Shown here piece after piece: positions 10,590-21,670 of a stretch of DNA of 64,000 bases. The DNA is from Azorinus chamasolen. Lineage: Eukaryota > Mollusca > Bivalvia > Cardiida > Solecurtidae. A model generated the notes under the pieces. The model was given only the letters and a program-made list of their open reading frames with translations, made no database searches and had not been told where the DNA came from. Made by a program: the position numbers and the translations under genes. How positions within the stretch are numbered: the stretch's first letter is position 1; every line of letters begins with the position of its first letter. The stretch spans positions 84,191,121 to 84,255,120 of the forward strand of contig OY755244.1 in NCBI GenBank assembly GCA_963576725.1, read 5' to 3'.

Positions 10590-11075
10590 GCGGATGCTTA
10601 ATGCAGGACGAGAGTATTGCAGAAAGCTATCAAATGGACTTTTTGCATAACTTTCGCCATCCATTAAGCTGCCAACAGACTTTTAAACTTTCATCCTGTA
10701 TAAAGCTACCACATGCCTTTAAACTTTCATCATGTATTACATTGTAAGCTACCACATGACTTTAAAACCTTCATCCTGTATTAAGCTACCATGACTTTAA
10801 AATGTTGTACTGTATTAAGCTACCACATGACTTTATAACTTTTGTACTGTATTTAGCTACCACGTGACTTTATAACTTTTGCCCTTTATTAAGCTACCAC
10901 ATGGCTTTCTAACCTTTGTCCTGTACTAAGCTACCACATGACGTTCTAACCTTTGTCCTGTATTAAGCTACCACATGACTTTATAACGTTTGTCCTGTAT
11001 TAAGCTACCAACTTGAAAACTGTCGTCTTGCATTAAATTACCACTTGACTTTAAGACTCATAACCAGGCTACTAG
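10590..11075 (+). mobile_element. Family E element expanded by an internal minisatellite
   Basis: The left part (10593-10680) has GCTTAATGCAGGACGAGAG and GCAGAAAGCTATCAAATGG; the right part (11031-11070) has ACTTTAAGACTCATAACCAGG, the normal flank beyond the right arm. Between them the right arm (TAAGCTACCACATGACTTTA) is repeated in tandem. The element thus encloses the array. Confidence 0.65.
10680..11050 (+). repeat. About 36-39-bp minisatellite inside family E
   Basis: Roughly nine to ten units of TAAGCTACCACATGACTTTA plus a TAACTTTTGTCCTGTAT-like segment. The unit is the family E right arm (TCCTGCATTAAGCTACCACC and following bases) repeated head to tail. Confidence 0.85.
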
Positions 11076-11166
11076 GCCTCTTTTGGGCGCTAACCTCTGG
11101 TGGGGTTTTATTGTAGTATTATCGTACAGTTGATCCGGGGTGTATAACATTTAGCATATTAATGTA

Positions 11167-11376
11167 TTAACCATTTCCTCCATTAATACGCTATTTACAT
11201 TTACGCCTTTCTAAACAGAGCAGACCCAGACCAGACGGCTCCTATAGCTCTGTTTGCTTATAATATGATATAGATATGACTCTACAGTTTCTGTCATGCT
11301 ATTATATCAAATTAATCTAATTGATAATCATGACGTCATTATTTCTTACATGAATATTCATGGAGGAAAGGGTAAA
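11167..11376 (-). mobile_element. Family A MITE with half of its hairpin deleted
   Basis: It starts TTAACCATTTCCTCCATTAA and ends TGGAGGAAAGGGTAA. The left arm AGACCCAGACCAGACGGCTCC is present, but the sequence passes from CTCCTATAG straight to CTCTGTTTGC, so the second arm is missing. This looks like deletion at the palindrome. Confidence 0.7.
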
Positions 11377-11456
11377 TCATTATCCTCATAGAAACAAATT
11401 CTGTCTGCTCAAATACCATTTAATGGCAACATTTACACACTAGTTAGGTTAAGCTT

Positions 11457-11663
11457 TTAACTCTTTCCCTAATGAACATTTATGCATGAATTGATCACTT
11501 TATAAGTATTCGATAACTTAACTCTATAAACGATAAAAGGGAATTGCCGGCTTAGACTATAACTGTAGAATTTAGGATTATATCTATATGATATCTATTA
11601 TATCTATATGATATCATAATCAACCAATGCTTGAAAGGGCGTTTCTATGAAGGAAGGGGTTAA
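11457..11663 (+). mobile_element. Family A-related MITE lacking the palindromic core
   Basis: Bounded by TTAA, with CTCTTTCCCTAATGAACATT on the left and TTTCTATGAAGGAAGGGG on the right. The middle holds ATATCTATATGATATC repeated twice instead of the usual hairpin. Confidence 0.55.
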
Positions 11664-11857
11664 GAAACTACTGATCGAGTTTAAACGATTGGGACCATGA
11701 TGGAGAGTAACTCGGCGTCTTACCTGGCTCCAAGATGTTTACAAAATTAATAAGAATAAGAATAATTGGTAGAATACTGTTTAAATGTATTTTTTCTTAT
11801 TTGAAGGAATATTTCTGCAAGAGTTGCAGATGTGATGTTTGGGAAATGATTTGTGAA

Positions 11858-11924
11858 TCAAGCAGTGCAGATCCCGACCAGATGACTCCTCCAGGAGCAC
11901 TCTGATCTGGGTATATCTGTTGTC
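11858..11924. mobile_element. Family A hairpin core
   Basis: AGCAGTGCAGATCCCGACCA, GATGACTCCTCCAGGAGCAC and CTGATCTGGGTATATCTG form the typical imperfect hairpin. Element termini are not evident. Confidence 0.5.
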
Positions 11925-12004
11925 ATGGCCCCCTTTTTTATTTTTTTTAAAAATGTGTTGCAAGTAGATGATATCACTTTAAAGGCATGGGGTAGATTAG
12001 TGTA

Positions 12005-12085
12005 CGGCAAAAGTTATGCAGAAAGCTCCAAATGGAGCTTTCTGCATTACTTTCGACCTGCATTAAGCAACCACCTGCTTTTAAA
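12005..12085. mobile_element. Family E hairpin core
   Basis: GCAGAAAGCTCCAAATGGAGC and TTTCTGCATTACTTTCGACC form the inner hairpin, followed by TGCATTAAGCAACCACCTGC, the right arm. Confidence 0.6.
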
Positions 12086-12141
12086 TGAAATCTATTTTAT
12101 CTATTAAGCATGTTACGGGATAAATTGTACATCTAGGAACA

Positions 12142-12442
12142 GGTTCTCACCAGGACCCAAAGTGTTTGACACTGAGTCTCTCGGCGTTTGACACTGAGTT
12201 TCTTGTCGTTTGACACTGAGTCTCTTGTAGTTTGACAGAGTCTCTTGTCGTTTGACACTGAGTTTTTTCTTTCTTGCCGTTGTTTGACACTGAGTCTCTC
12301 GTCGTTCGAGATTAAGTTTCTTGTCGTTTGACACCGAGTCTCTTGTCGTTTGACACTGAGTCTCTTGTCGTTTGACAGAGTCTTTTGTCGTTTGACACTG
12401 AGTTTTTCTTGTCGTTGTTTGACACTGAGTCTCTTGTCGTTT
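12142..12442 (+). repeat. About 22-bp minisatellite starting in a family B flank
   Basis: Tandem copies of GTTTGACACTGAGTCTCTTG (plus TC) with shorter variants lacking CACTG. The left edge reads CTCACCAGGACCCAAAGTG then TTTGACACTGAGTC, matching CTCATCAGGATCCAAGCTG then TTTGACACTCGGTC of family B. The array appears to have grown from that flank. Confidence 0.8.
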
Positions 12443-12829
12443 TCATGAACTGAAATAGAGAAAACCTGAAGCTGAGAATAGGCCCTTATCCTGTAATGTG
12501 TAACTGACTTACATTTGTAAATGGACTGGGCCTAGAACGGATGGCGAGTAACTCAAGCCGCAACAGGGTCCAAACAAATAAAAATACAGCAGATTAAGGT
12601 TTTAAAAGACATGCCTTTCTTTCAGCATGATAACGGTTAAAGTTGTAATCTCTAACAATAACGCATACTTGCAATAGAAACATAAAATATGGCGTTGGTT
12701 ATGTTCAATCATTCTTATGACGATTATCGATTTGAATTTTAAAATGAAAATGCCCATGTGATACAAAATAAACCGTTTTTGTCGACACTTATATTTTTGT
12801 TGCACAAAAACAAAATTATCGGCCTAATT

Positions 12830-13042
12830 GGAACAGTTACAAAACTAAAACTCAACACGATTAATACTAATACATCGACACATATCATCTGGGTCTTCTG
12901 GAACAGTTATAAAGCTAAAACTCAACCGGAATAAATAGTAATACATCGACAAATATCATCATCTGGATCTTCTGGAACAGTTACAAAACTAAAACTCAAC
13001 ACGAATAAATACTAATACATCGACAAATAGCATCTGGGTCTT
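12830..13042 (+). repeat. 70-74-bp tandem repeat, three units
   Basis: Each unit begins GGAACAGTTA(C/T)AAA and ends ATCATCTGG(G/A)TCTTC(T/G); starts fall at 12830, 12900 and 12974. The middle unit has an extra ATC. High identity suggests recent duplication. Confidence 0.85.
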
Positions 13043-13140
13043 CGATATCAAACACATGGAAGTGTTTTCTTCTTCAGCGTTTATTCGATCAATTTTCTTG
13101 CGATGTACTTTTCAGCATATAAACAAATGATCTGTGTAAT

Positions 13141-13349
13141 TTAACCTATTTAGATTCAACGTTTTTGAATAAATCTACCGGAAAGGAGAAACTAGAGAAA
13201 AAGTTTTTTTTAGAATTTTGTAATTTAAAACCATTGTGATAAAGAGAGCATTTGCTCCTATAGGAGCAAATGCTCTATCTATCAAAATGGTTTCAACAGG
13301 TGAATTTTACAGAGGCGTAGAAAGGCATATTTATGGAGGAAAGGGTTAA
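13141..13349 (-). mobile_element. Family D palindromic MITE
   Basis: TTAACCTATTTAGATTCAAC on the left, GGAGGAAAGGGTTAA on the right. The palindrome around CTCCTATAGGAG (about 13229-13294) has a few mismatches. The right side (GAGGCGTAGAAAGGCATATT) resembles a family A end, so this may be a hybrid of A and D. Confidence 0.75.
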
Positions 13350-13554
13350 AAGACATTTTTGAAATGCGTTGCAAGTAGCGATTATCGTTTTATTGTAGAC
13401 GACATTGTCGTGAACGAAAATAATCCCAATAAGCTACCACAAAGAGGAGCTTACTAAGATCGAGTCTCTCTCATCTTGAATAATAACCTCTAGCATACAA
13501 CTAGCCTAAAGTGCATACTCCTATTACACTTCAACAGATAAACAAGCCTTATAA

Positions 13555-13787
13555 TTAAACCATTTACCCCATGAATATTCATGTAAGAAATAATCAGATC
13601 ATGAATATCAATTAGATCAATAGTGGTAAATTAACACTAGAAATTTTAGCCATTGCAGACACATAGAATCAATTCTGTAGTATATCACAAACACACAGGG
13701 CAGACCCTGATCAGACTGCTTCTATAGGAGGCTTGGTGTATCCTGTTTTCAGTGGTGTTAAAATGTATTTATGATGTAAAGGGTTAA
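13555..13787 (+). mobile_element. Family A MITE, complete
   Basis: TTAAACCATTTACCCCATGAA to GATGTAAAGGGTTAA. It contains the hallmark CATGAATATTCATGTAAGAA, the core GCAGACCCTGATCAGACTGC and a shortened right arm (GGAGGCTTGGTGTATCCTG). Confidence 0.75.
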
Positions 13788-13789
13788 GA

Positions 13790-15541
13790 GCTGTTCTGTA
13801 GGTCCAATTTTGCATATACATGTACTTTATATATTTTAATCGGATAGGGAAGTTAACATAACCTTGTTATGTAATGTTATGCTGTTTGTTTATATCACCA
13901 TGATACCCAGCATAGAGACAATAATGCTTTTGTATAAAATATGCTGAAATTACCATACCTGGATCTAAACAATTTTCCTAATCACTCCGTGATATCTTTG
14001 GTCGGTACATTTGTCAGTTACCCACGCCTTAATTGTAGCGCTGTCGCAAAATGCGATGGGAATAATCATTATCAGGTTAAAAGTAAAAACACAAAACGTC
14101 TTAATTAATAAAAATTGTTTATGAACGTGCAATAAATTTAACCACCCATACCCGGATACTATCCGATAGACCGTTTCTGGCATATTGATTTTGTATAATC
14201 ATACCTAGTCAGCTTACTAACCAGGTGTGTCCTCTTTTTTTATTTCCAATATCAAATTCAGTGGGGATCATTTCCATGGGGTTTTTATCTCTAAATTACT
14301 TTTTACATTCAGTTTTAACGAGCGGGTAGTTCGAGGGTGGTGATTTGCAAACAACGACAGGGCTTTGATATATGAAACAAGATTGTGTGGCATTTGAGGC
14401 ACTGGCTTATTCGCCCTGTAATTTAGCCGTATCCGCCCCCAATGGTCGCTGCCGTAAATCAGAGCCACTAAAGATGTCGTAAAATTGCTATGTTTGGGAA
14501 TCTGTCACTTCCAATATTTCGCTTTTTTATTCAGTTGCCTTTTCATCATTTGAACAGTTTATATTAAGTGAGCGATTTATAACTACCGGTGTACTTGTAA
14601 AGGTAGGCTAATTGTGAATGGGAGATATACTGCGAGATAAACAGATTGAGATGGGGATACAGTGGGACATGAACAGACAGCTATATTGTTTCAAATGGCT
14701 GATTATGAGATTTTTGGATGTCTACGGTTGCCAAGATTAACAATATACCCGTAATAGTCTGCATACAACAAGTTTTGTGCTTTTTAAACTTTATATTACA
14801 GCCATGGCTATTATCCTAGTCTATGACTATACATGCACGTAATTCTATCAAATTGTTTGAATCCAAACGTCCGAAACATTGGTTAAATTTGAAAAATAAA
14901 ACAGAGACAATCTGTTTCAAATAAATTCAAATAAAAAGAAAATAATTCGTTAAGCAGTCTCGCAACCGAAAGTTATGACACTGAGGGTAGTTCGGTTTAT
15001 GTTTCATACCGGGTGATTTTGGAAAGCTTTATCTAACGCCAGAAACCTTTTAATCAACGGCTTGCTTTTGCTTTTTATTGCTAATTTGAGATGATTACTG
15101 ACTTGCCCTGTCTCAAATGAAAAATGAAACCACAACCATTAAGCCCGAGAGATGCTTGTCCCAACAAGAACTTAATTCCAACATGCGGGTGGTGCCCTCT
15201 AGTGGAGTATCAACATCGTCACGTGATTTGTCGCATGGCATTTAAAGTGTCTCATGACGATTTCGGCGTGTCCTCTTGCTTCGAACTTTATCACATTTAT
15301 CATAATCTTGACAGCATTATACATGGTGTTTGCGTAAAACGACCATATCTTTGGAAGTCTCTAGCAGAGAAGTGCCTCGGGTCGATGGTTTCATTAGATT
15401 GTTTTGTCGCCCGAACTCGAGGGAATACTCATTCCATTAGTGAAACATCTTCAAGTTTCTAGCCATATTGTTTTATTTCGAGTCAATGCAAATTTATGTT
15501 TTACCCGTTTCTATCCCATAATCAATCCAATGCGGCCCAGT
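13790..15541. other. Unique 1.75-kb stretch
   Basis: No recognised repeat. From about 15,100 to 15,470 the base composition is more balanced, and an open frame of 112 codons runs 15124-15462 on the plus strand; it begins MKPQPLSPRD, has scattered cysteines and no recognisable motif, signal peptide or membrane segment. It could be chance, an exon or conserved non-coding DNA. Confidence 0.25.
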
Positions 15542-15655
15542 GTAACTCTTTCGCTGCTAACGTCGCATCTGGGATCACTCATGAAATGAGTTTAGACATA
15601 GATGAGACGCCGAGTAACTAAGCGGCTCATCAGGATCAAAACTGTTTGTTTATGT
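15542..15655 (-). mobile_element. Family B MITE, partial
   Basis: GTAACTCTTTCGCTGCTAAC then GTCGCATCTGGGATCACTC matches the family B terminus. The core AGATGAGACGCCGAGTAACT...CTCATCAGGATCAAAACTG follows. The far end is lost. Confidence 0.55.
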
Positions 15656-15934
15656 GACTGTTTTTTTAAAACAAAAAATAAGAAAAATGAAAACAGAAAA
15701 TATTAACAGATGACAAAGTTCTCAGACGTCAACAAATGACAACGAAATAGTTATCATAATTCAATTACACATTTATTATAGTTTTGCATGTGTGATAATT
15801 TCAGAATTAATTTCCGATATTCATATCGATTGTAACACATATGGCTAAAATAGTAAAAATTGAATGAGAAAAACTTGCAGTTTATAGCTTTGTATTATAC
15901 AATAATACTACTATATATGTAACATAGTATAGAG

Positions 15935-16225
15935 TCCGTCAACTGTTTCACCACAATTTCAACCCGGCTACACACACGCCCTCCACACAAGAATTCGTCC
16001 CGAATCCTTACTCAAAGACAACTCAACGAGTTTCTGATTATTACATTTTTTTCATATAAATCACCCTGTGGGTTAGTAACGTTAGGTGCCAAATGTAACA
16101 TGGTGAAAAATTGTGACTCGACTGGGACCTGAACCGAGTGCCTTTGGCTTACCATGCCACACTCTACTGACTAAGCTAGCAAGCCAAACTGTCTAAAGTA
16201 TATCAACTGTTTCACCACAATCTCT
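15935..16225. repeat. Direct repeat flanking a tRNA-like sequence
   Basis: TCAACTGTTTCACCACAAT occurs at about 15940-15958 and again at about 16205-16223, about 265 bp apart, on either side of the tRNA-like sequence. This could be a duplication or the ends of a tRNA-derived unit. Confidence 0.45.
16114..16185 (-). pseudogene. tRNA-like sequence (tRNA pseudogene or SINE head)
   Basis: On the minus strand 72 nt fold into a cloverleaf. The acceptor stem pairs 6 of 7 with wobbles, an A-box-like TAGCTTAGTCAGTAGAG is present, the anticodon arm TGGC/GCCA closes a 7-nt loop ATGGTAA (apparent anticodon GGT), and the T arm contains GGTTCAGGTCC, one base from the B-box consensus. GGT is not the usual eukaryotic nuclear Thr anticodon and a few stem positions mismatch, so a pseudogene or tRNA-derived SINE is likelier than a functional tRNA. 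Confidence 0.5.
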
Positions 16226-16310
16226 ACTCTGTACTTGTACTTAGCATGACCAGTTATCAATGCACTTAAGTTAATGTATTTTAATATGTACAGTACCCAT
16301 TTAAGTGATA

Positions 16311-16380
16311 GCAAACAGTGCTGAACTAGATCAGATCAGAGAGTGCTTGAAGGAATCCTCTGACCAGGGTCTGCAACGTT
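16311..16380. mobile_element. Family A hairpin core
   Basis: GCAAACAGTGCTGAACTAGA, then ATCAGATCAGAGAGTGCTTG and a right arm ATCCTCTGACCAGGGTCTGC. The outer parts are not recognised. Confidence 0.45.
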
Positions 16381-16389
16381 TCCCTAACG

Positions 16390-17465
16390 CTTTATTTTCC
16401 ATTGGTATTGTCGGCAAAATAAGTCTTGCAGAAACACTCCTTCGAAACAGACTGGTTTGTAATATATACGAGTGTTTTGTGCACTGAAAACTGTGACTTA
16501 AATTGGTTAATCTACATGTATCAGTAGAATATAAAACTGCAAATCAAACCCTCTGTTATTTTGCTGTAAATACTGGTGAAACATGCCTCTTGAGGGATCA
16601 ATGTTTACTGTATAAATCTAACAAGCTTTCTGTTCATAGTAAAACACTACTTACAGCCATTCAAAATCTTTCTGTGCAGTTTAATTTCTCCAGCGTCTCA
16701 TAGAATTGCGATTTCGATAATTTACGTTTTACAACGCGAGTATTTCTATTTTAAATTATACTGCAAATCACGTAAAAACGAACATAACCGTCATATTTGT
16801 CTTTTCGAATGCACAATTCCTCTCTTAGAAAGTCGCTAACTAAAACCACTTCTGGGTGAAAAGCGACACTTAACGTTTTACGGCAAACAGTTTCACGAAC
16901 GACGGTTGACAGGCCGTTTTACTTTAGATGTCGTAATATGCCTGTTTGTATCTTTTAAGCATGAATAATTTGTCCCGTGATAATAAAAACAATTATGGTT
17001 TTGGATTAGGAGATTGAGGGCTCTATAATAAGCGATGCTTGCAGTTCTAGTGGCGTGAAGGGGCGGGCCTGGTGGAAATGCTGCTCTCATGGGGATGCTA
17101 GTAATGGTTTACGACAATGACTTTGGCAAAAGCAAATGCTGGGAATAAATTACGAAGGTTATTATCCATTTAAGATATGGAAAAAGCACAAGACCTGATG
17201 GACATCTTTGATTGTCTCACAGACTAGCAGCTGTTTGTGTTTAACGGTCGATTTTGAAACAAATAATGTCGATTCATGGACATCAAAAATCCGTCCCACC
17301 AAACTAAGCAAATTAGCAATACATTATATGCCCACCAATCTAGAGATCCCTCATATATGTTTGTGTTCTACGTAAACCATGTTTGAATAAGTTTCTTTAA
17401 ATTAATACACTGGATTGAACAATCGCGTTCTGGGATATGGTTATGACATGCACACAGTAACAGCT
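16390..17465. other. Unique stretch, no feature recognised
   Basis: No family A-F repeat. Short open frames on both strands have no recognisable motif. Confidence 0.4.
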
Positions 17466-17469
17466 GCCT

Positions 17470-18262
17470 TTGTCATAAACTATGTCATACCTACACATCA
17501 CTGTCATGTCATAGACAATGTCATATCTACACAGCTATGTCCTGTCATAGACAATGTCATACCTACACATCCATGTCCTGTCATAGACAATGTCATACCT
17601 ACACATCCCTGTCCTGTCATAGACAATGCAATACCTACACACATGCCATGTCATAGACAATGTCATACCTACACATCCATGTCCTGTCATAGACAATGCC
17701 ATACCTACACACATGCCATGTCATAGACAATGTCATACCTACACATCCATGTCCTGTCATAGACAATGCCATACCTACACACATGCCATGTCATAGACAA
17801 TGTCATACCTACACATCCATGTCCTGTCATAGACAATGTCATACCTACACATCCATGTCATGTCATAGACAATGCAATACCTACACACATGCCATGTCAT
17901 AGACAATGTCATACCTACACATCCATGTCCTGTCATAGACAATGTCATACCTACATACACATGTTCTGTCGACACATTGTCATAGACAATGTCATACCTA
18001 CACATACATGTGCTGGTTATAAAAAATGTCATACCTACACATCCATGTCCTGTCATAGACAATGTCATACCTACACACATGCCATGTCATAGACAATGTC
18101 ACACACCCACACCCACACACCCCACCCCTCCCCCACACGCACGCACGCACGCACGCACGCACGTGCACATGTCCTGTCATAGACAATGGCATGCCTACAT
18201 ACACATGTCCTGTCGACACATTGTCGTAGACAATGTAATACCTACAAATCCATGTCATATCG
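17470..18262 (+). repeat. 35-36-bp minisatellite, about 20 units
   Basis: Units are based on CATAGACAATGTCATACCTA plus CACATCCATGTCCTGT. Two main variants (CACATCCATGTCCTGT and CACACATGCCATGT) partly alternate. The array is interrupted at about 18102-18170 by CA-rich and (ACGC)n sequence and resumes afterwards. Repeat-derived open frames appear on both strands and are not genes. Confidence 0.9.
18102..18165 (+). repeat. CACACCC/(ACGC)n microsatellite inside the minisatellite
   Basis: A CACACCCACACCCACACACC run is followed by CACCCCTCCCCC and seven or so ACGC units ending in ACGTGCAC. It interrupts the 36-bp array. Confidence 0.85.
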
Positions 18263-18514
18263 ACATATTTCTTTGTTTTGATCGTTAGCATGCTATTGGA
18301 AAATTGATGGTTGTATTAGTAAACATTTTGACCCAGACGGTGTACCAAGTAATTCAGACCCGCACTGTTTAATACAGTTACTGATTTGTTTTTGTAGAGA
18401 ACAATCAACTAATTTCAGAAAAGGATTAGACGAAAAAGTATGCAAATAAAACTGGAACATACTAGATATTGATAAATGGATTTCTGTTAAATTTAATTAA
18501 ATACATGTATGCTT

Positions 18515-18758
18515 TTAATCCTTTACTCCATAAATATGCCTGTCTACGCCCTTGTAATCAGAGAAGACCCTGATCAGACGGATCCTGTAGATGCCGTCTG
18601 ATCTCCGTTTGCTCTGTTTGCTTACAAAATAACATAATTCTAATTCTATAGTTCCTGTCACGACTGAAACATCATGTGTTCTTGTGTCATTATAAAAAAA
18701 TACTGTATTTCATGAGGTCATTGTTTCTTACATAAACTTTCACGGAGTAAAGGGTTAA
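18515..18758 (-). mobile_element. Family A MITE, complete
   Basis: TTAATCCTTTACTCCATAAA to CACGGAGTAAAGGGTTAA, 244 bp. The core pairs AGACCCTGATCAGACGGATC with GATGCCGTCTGATCTCCGTT. The closing TTAA (18755-18758) also opens the next element. Confidence 0.8.
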
Positions 18759-18988
18759 CCCTTTAGGTCCCGTTTTATATACGGTAAACTCGTTCAAATT
18801 GAAATCTGGTATCCATCTACTTTTAATGCAAACGAAAACTATATGCTGGTGAACTCCTTTGATATTGGCTCGTTTCTGCAAACATTGCAGACTCCGATCA
18901 GAGGACCCATTGAGGATTCCTCTGATTCTGGGTCGTCACGGTTTGCCTACGTCCAATGTACAGAATCATGGGAGTTTATGGATTAAAT
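18755..18988 (+). mobile_element. Family A2 MITE, sharing its TTAA with the previous element
   Basis: It starts TTAACCCTTTAGGTCCCGTT. The core is ATCAGAGGACCCATTGAGGA paired with TCCTCTGATTCTGGGTC. The far end near GGATTAAATG (about 18985) is approximate. The direct abutment suggests insertion of one element into the terminal TTAA of the other. Confidence 0.6.
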
Positions 18989-19324
18989 GATTAGTGACGT
19001 AGCTTGAGCATCTTATCAAGATTTTTTTAAAAAAAATGCACAAACAACGTATCGAACAAAATGTAGAATAAAACCTCTATACTTACCACTTAATGAATTA
19101 ACACGGATATTTTATAAAGATTAAATATATACAATATTTTTTTGCTACATACTATGTACACAAGTAAATACTTTTGTTATTATTATTATCTAAGACCATT
19201 CGCTGTGCGCACCACCTGTACATATAATTCGGGAGAGATAACTCACTAAAGTCGCTAATTGTAAATATTATAATAGCTTGAAAGGTTCATGTACTCAATT
19301 TTTTAATCCATCAGGACACGCATG

Positions 19325-19506
19325 TGCCGTTATTTGCAAACAGTGCAAACCAAACTTCAGAGATTCTCTAGATGAGTTCTGTGATTAGGTTCTGTACTAT
19401 TTGTCACCCCAATCCTCTAGCAACGTTAAGTTTTTCGTACTGTGTAGAGTTGAGTCAAGCATGGACTGGCTATTCCACTTTGAAACTTCAGCGTTGAAAG
19501 ACTTAA
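19325..19506 (-). mobile_element. Family A2 MITE, partial
   Basis: The core GCAAACAGTGCAAACCAAAC...GAGTTCTGTGATTAGGTTCTG is followed by GGCTATTCCACTTTGAAAC and TTCAGCGTTGAAAGACTTAA, the right part seen again near 21,990-22,045 and 55,250-55,308. Confidence 0.5.
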
Positions 19507-19509
19507 TTC

Positions 19510-20596
19510 TAAACCTAATTTTCAAACCAGGGAATATATTTGAATATTGTATCGTGGATGGATCAGTTTCAGTGCACTTAGCAATCAAACTGATCGCAGA
19601 GATCACGAACCTGTAAGTTGTATGAAAAAACTAATATTACCTTTGTAATAAGTCTTCTAAGTTAAATCTGTATAAATTAATTCCAAACTATTCCATATTT
19701 ATCGCGGTTGAAACCGTTTTAATGAGGTAGCCATTTTTGTGTTATTTTGTGTTTATCTGCCTTATTTCGGTGCGGTTTATTTTTTATCCACATACAGTGT
19801 TCAACAAACTTTGTAAATTAAAAGTAGTAGGTCTGTAACTTATTTTTTAACTTTGAACTGTTAAAACAAAACGAAATGTATATCAAACAAATTATGCATG
19901 CTGTAACGAGTTAAAAGTTTTTTCATAACAATAACAATTTATTGTCAACATTCTTACCTTGTTTAAACTCATTTTTTTTCTCTGGAATTTGTGCATTTTG
20001 CCTAAAAACAACTCTAGTAAGGCGATTTTTTTCTAAAATATTATTGGATTAAAATCTAGTAGGTATCTTTCCGGCATAAATAAAATTAGGTCTCTATCCT
20101 GTATGAATAAACTAAAGTAGGTATCTGCTCCGTAAGGTCTCTCTCCTATGTGAAAAAATAGTGAAGGACATACTCTTGGATATAGCCTGTACTTGAAAAA
20201 CAGTGAGCAGATACATCAAAGTCATGTGACTTTGCAGCATATGACAACAGATGTATACCTCTACAAAATTGAGAGAAACGTTTTCATGACAGCATTTTAT
20301 TTTTGGAACAAAAGTTATCCAAATGAAAACAGACATAAGGAAAATGGCTGAAATTGCTATGCTTTACCAAATAGGATAATTTAACTGTTTGCAGCACATT
20401 TTAGATTTTTTGACAGCGATGCCAGGTAGATTTTGATTATTTTATGGATTGCAAAAACTGATGACGTAAATCAGCTCTTCTTAAAGAAGATATCGTTTCC
20501 CAAGTAAAGTGCCCCGAAATAGGGCATGCACCGAAACAGGGCCATCGATGATACTGTCAAGATAATGCCCATACAACTAATCGTTCAGTCAATATC
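19510..20596. other. AT-rich spacer without recognised features
   Basis: T-rich, no credible open frame. A short run AAGTGCCCCGAAATAGGGCA / GCACCGAAACAGGGCC near 20505-20543 is a local degenerate duplication. Confidence 0.4.
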
Positions 20597-21036
20597 ACCT
20601 TCATTAGTACTGAATACAGACTCTCATAGACTAAATACCTTCATTAGCACTGATTACAGACTCTCATAGACTAAATACCTTCATTAGCACTGATTACAGA
20701 CTCTCATAGACTAAATACCTTCATAAGCACTGAATACAGACGCTCATAGACTAAATACCTTCATAAGCACTGAATACAGACTCTCATAGACTAAATACCT
20801 TTATTAGCAATGAATACAGACTCTCATAGACTAAATACCTTCATTAGCAATGAATACAGACTCTCATAGACTAAATACCTTCATTAGCAATGAATACAGA
20901 CTCTCATAGACTAAATACCTTCATTAGCAATGAATACAGACTCTCATAGACTAAATACCTTCATTAGCACTGATTACAGACTCTCATAGACTAAATACCT
21001 TCATAAGCACTGGATACAGACTCTCATAGACTAAAT
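20597..21036 (+). repeat. 40-bp minisatellite, 11 units
   Basis: The unit comprises CTTCATTAGCACTGAATACA and GACTCTCATAGACTAAATAC. The period is exactly 40 bp; variation is limited to a few positions (TTAGCAC/TTAGCAA/TAAGCAC; GAATAC/GATTAC). Near-identity suggests recent expansion. Confidence 0.9.
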
Positions 21037-21049
21037 GCTTGATGAAATA

Positions 21050-21225
21050 TACAGAAGAACAGCGGTCCTGATAAGGTGCGTACATTTAAACATTTTCAAG
21101 AATATCTTCTTTATTTCTCCACCAAACTGTATGTCTAAAGAGTGGTTACAACATAGGGTTTGGTGAAGAAATGGCGATTGTAGTATTTGAGTACAAACAT
21201 GTGTCTGTAGTTCTGGAGTAGAACA
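21050..21225. mobile_element. Family F hairpin element, copy 1
   Basis: GATAAGGTGCGTACATTTAAAC precedes a hairpin pairing TTTATTTCTCCACCAAACTG with CATAGGGTTTGGTGAAGAAA (21110-21175); GTAGTATTTGAGTACAAAC follows. The same order occurs at 28880-29070, and the hairpin recurs inside 53075-53173. Confidence 0.6.
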
Positions 21226-21286
21226 TATCTATAACGATCACTTTATAAATAATCAGTTGCATCATTGACAGATATACATACCTGAA

Positions 21287-21670
21287 AGTGGTAGCTTTCT
21301 GCACTGGTTCATCCTTGTATTAAGCTACCTTTTATATCATATACATATAAATTATATCGGCCAACAAATCGTATTGGAGCTTTCTGCATTAATTTCGTCT
21401 GCTAAAAGCTACCATATAATTATATCGTATACATGTATATCAGCTACCTTGCACTATAGGAACTTTCTGCATTAGTTCCGTCTTGCATTAAGCTACCATA
21501 CATATCATATTCATATATATCAATTACTACGCGCTATAGGGAGCTTTCTGCATTAGCTCCGTCTGTATTAAGCTACAAAATATGGCATATACATATATAC
21601 ATGTGTTATACGAGCTTTCTGCATTTTTCGTCCTGCAATTAGCTTCCGCCTGTCTATAAGACCCAGTATT
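21287..21670 (+). repeat. 70-85-bp tandem repeat made from family E arm plus AT linker
   Basis: Four to five degenerate units each contain AGCTTTCTGCATTAGTTCCG, a TGCATTAAGCTACC-like arm and a TATCATATACATATATA linker. The right edge (CCGCCTGTCTATAAGACCCA) is the normal family E flank, so the array sits inside a family E element. Confidence 0.7.

Noticed and set aside
17415..18291. Overlapping frames on both strands with HRQCHTYT and MCRYDIVYD repeats
   Set aside because: Translation of a 35-36-bp minisatellite; period and frame shifts explain them.
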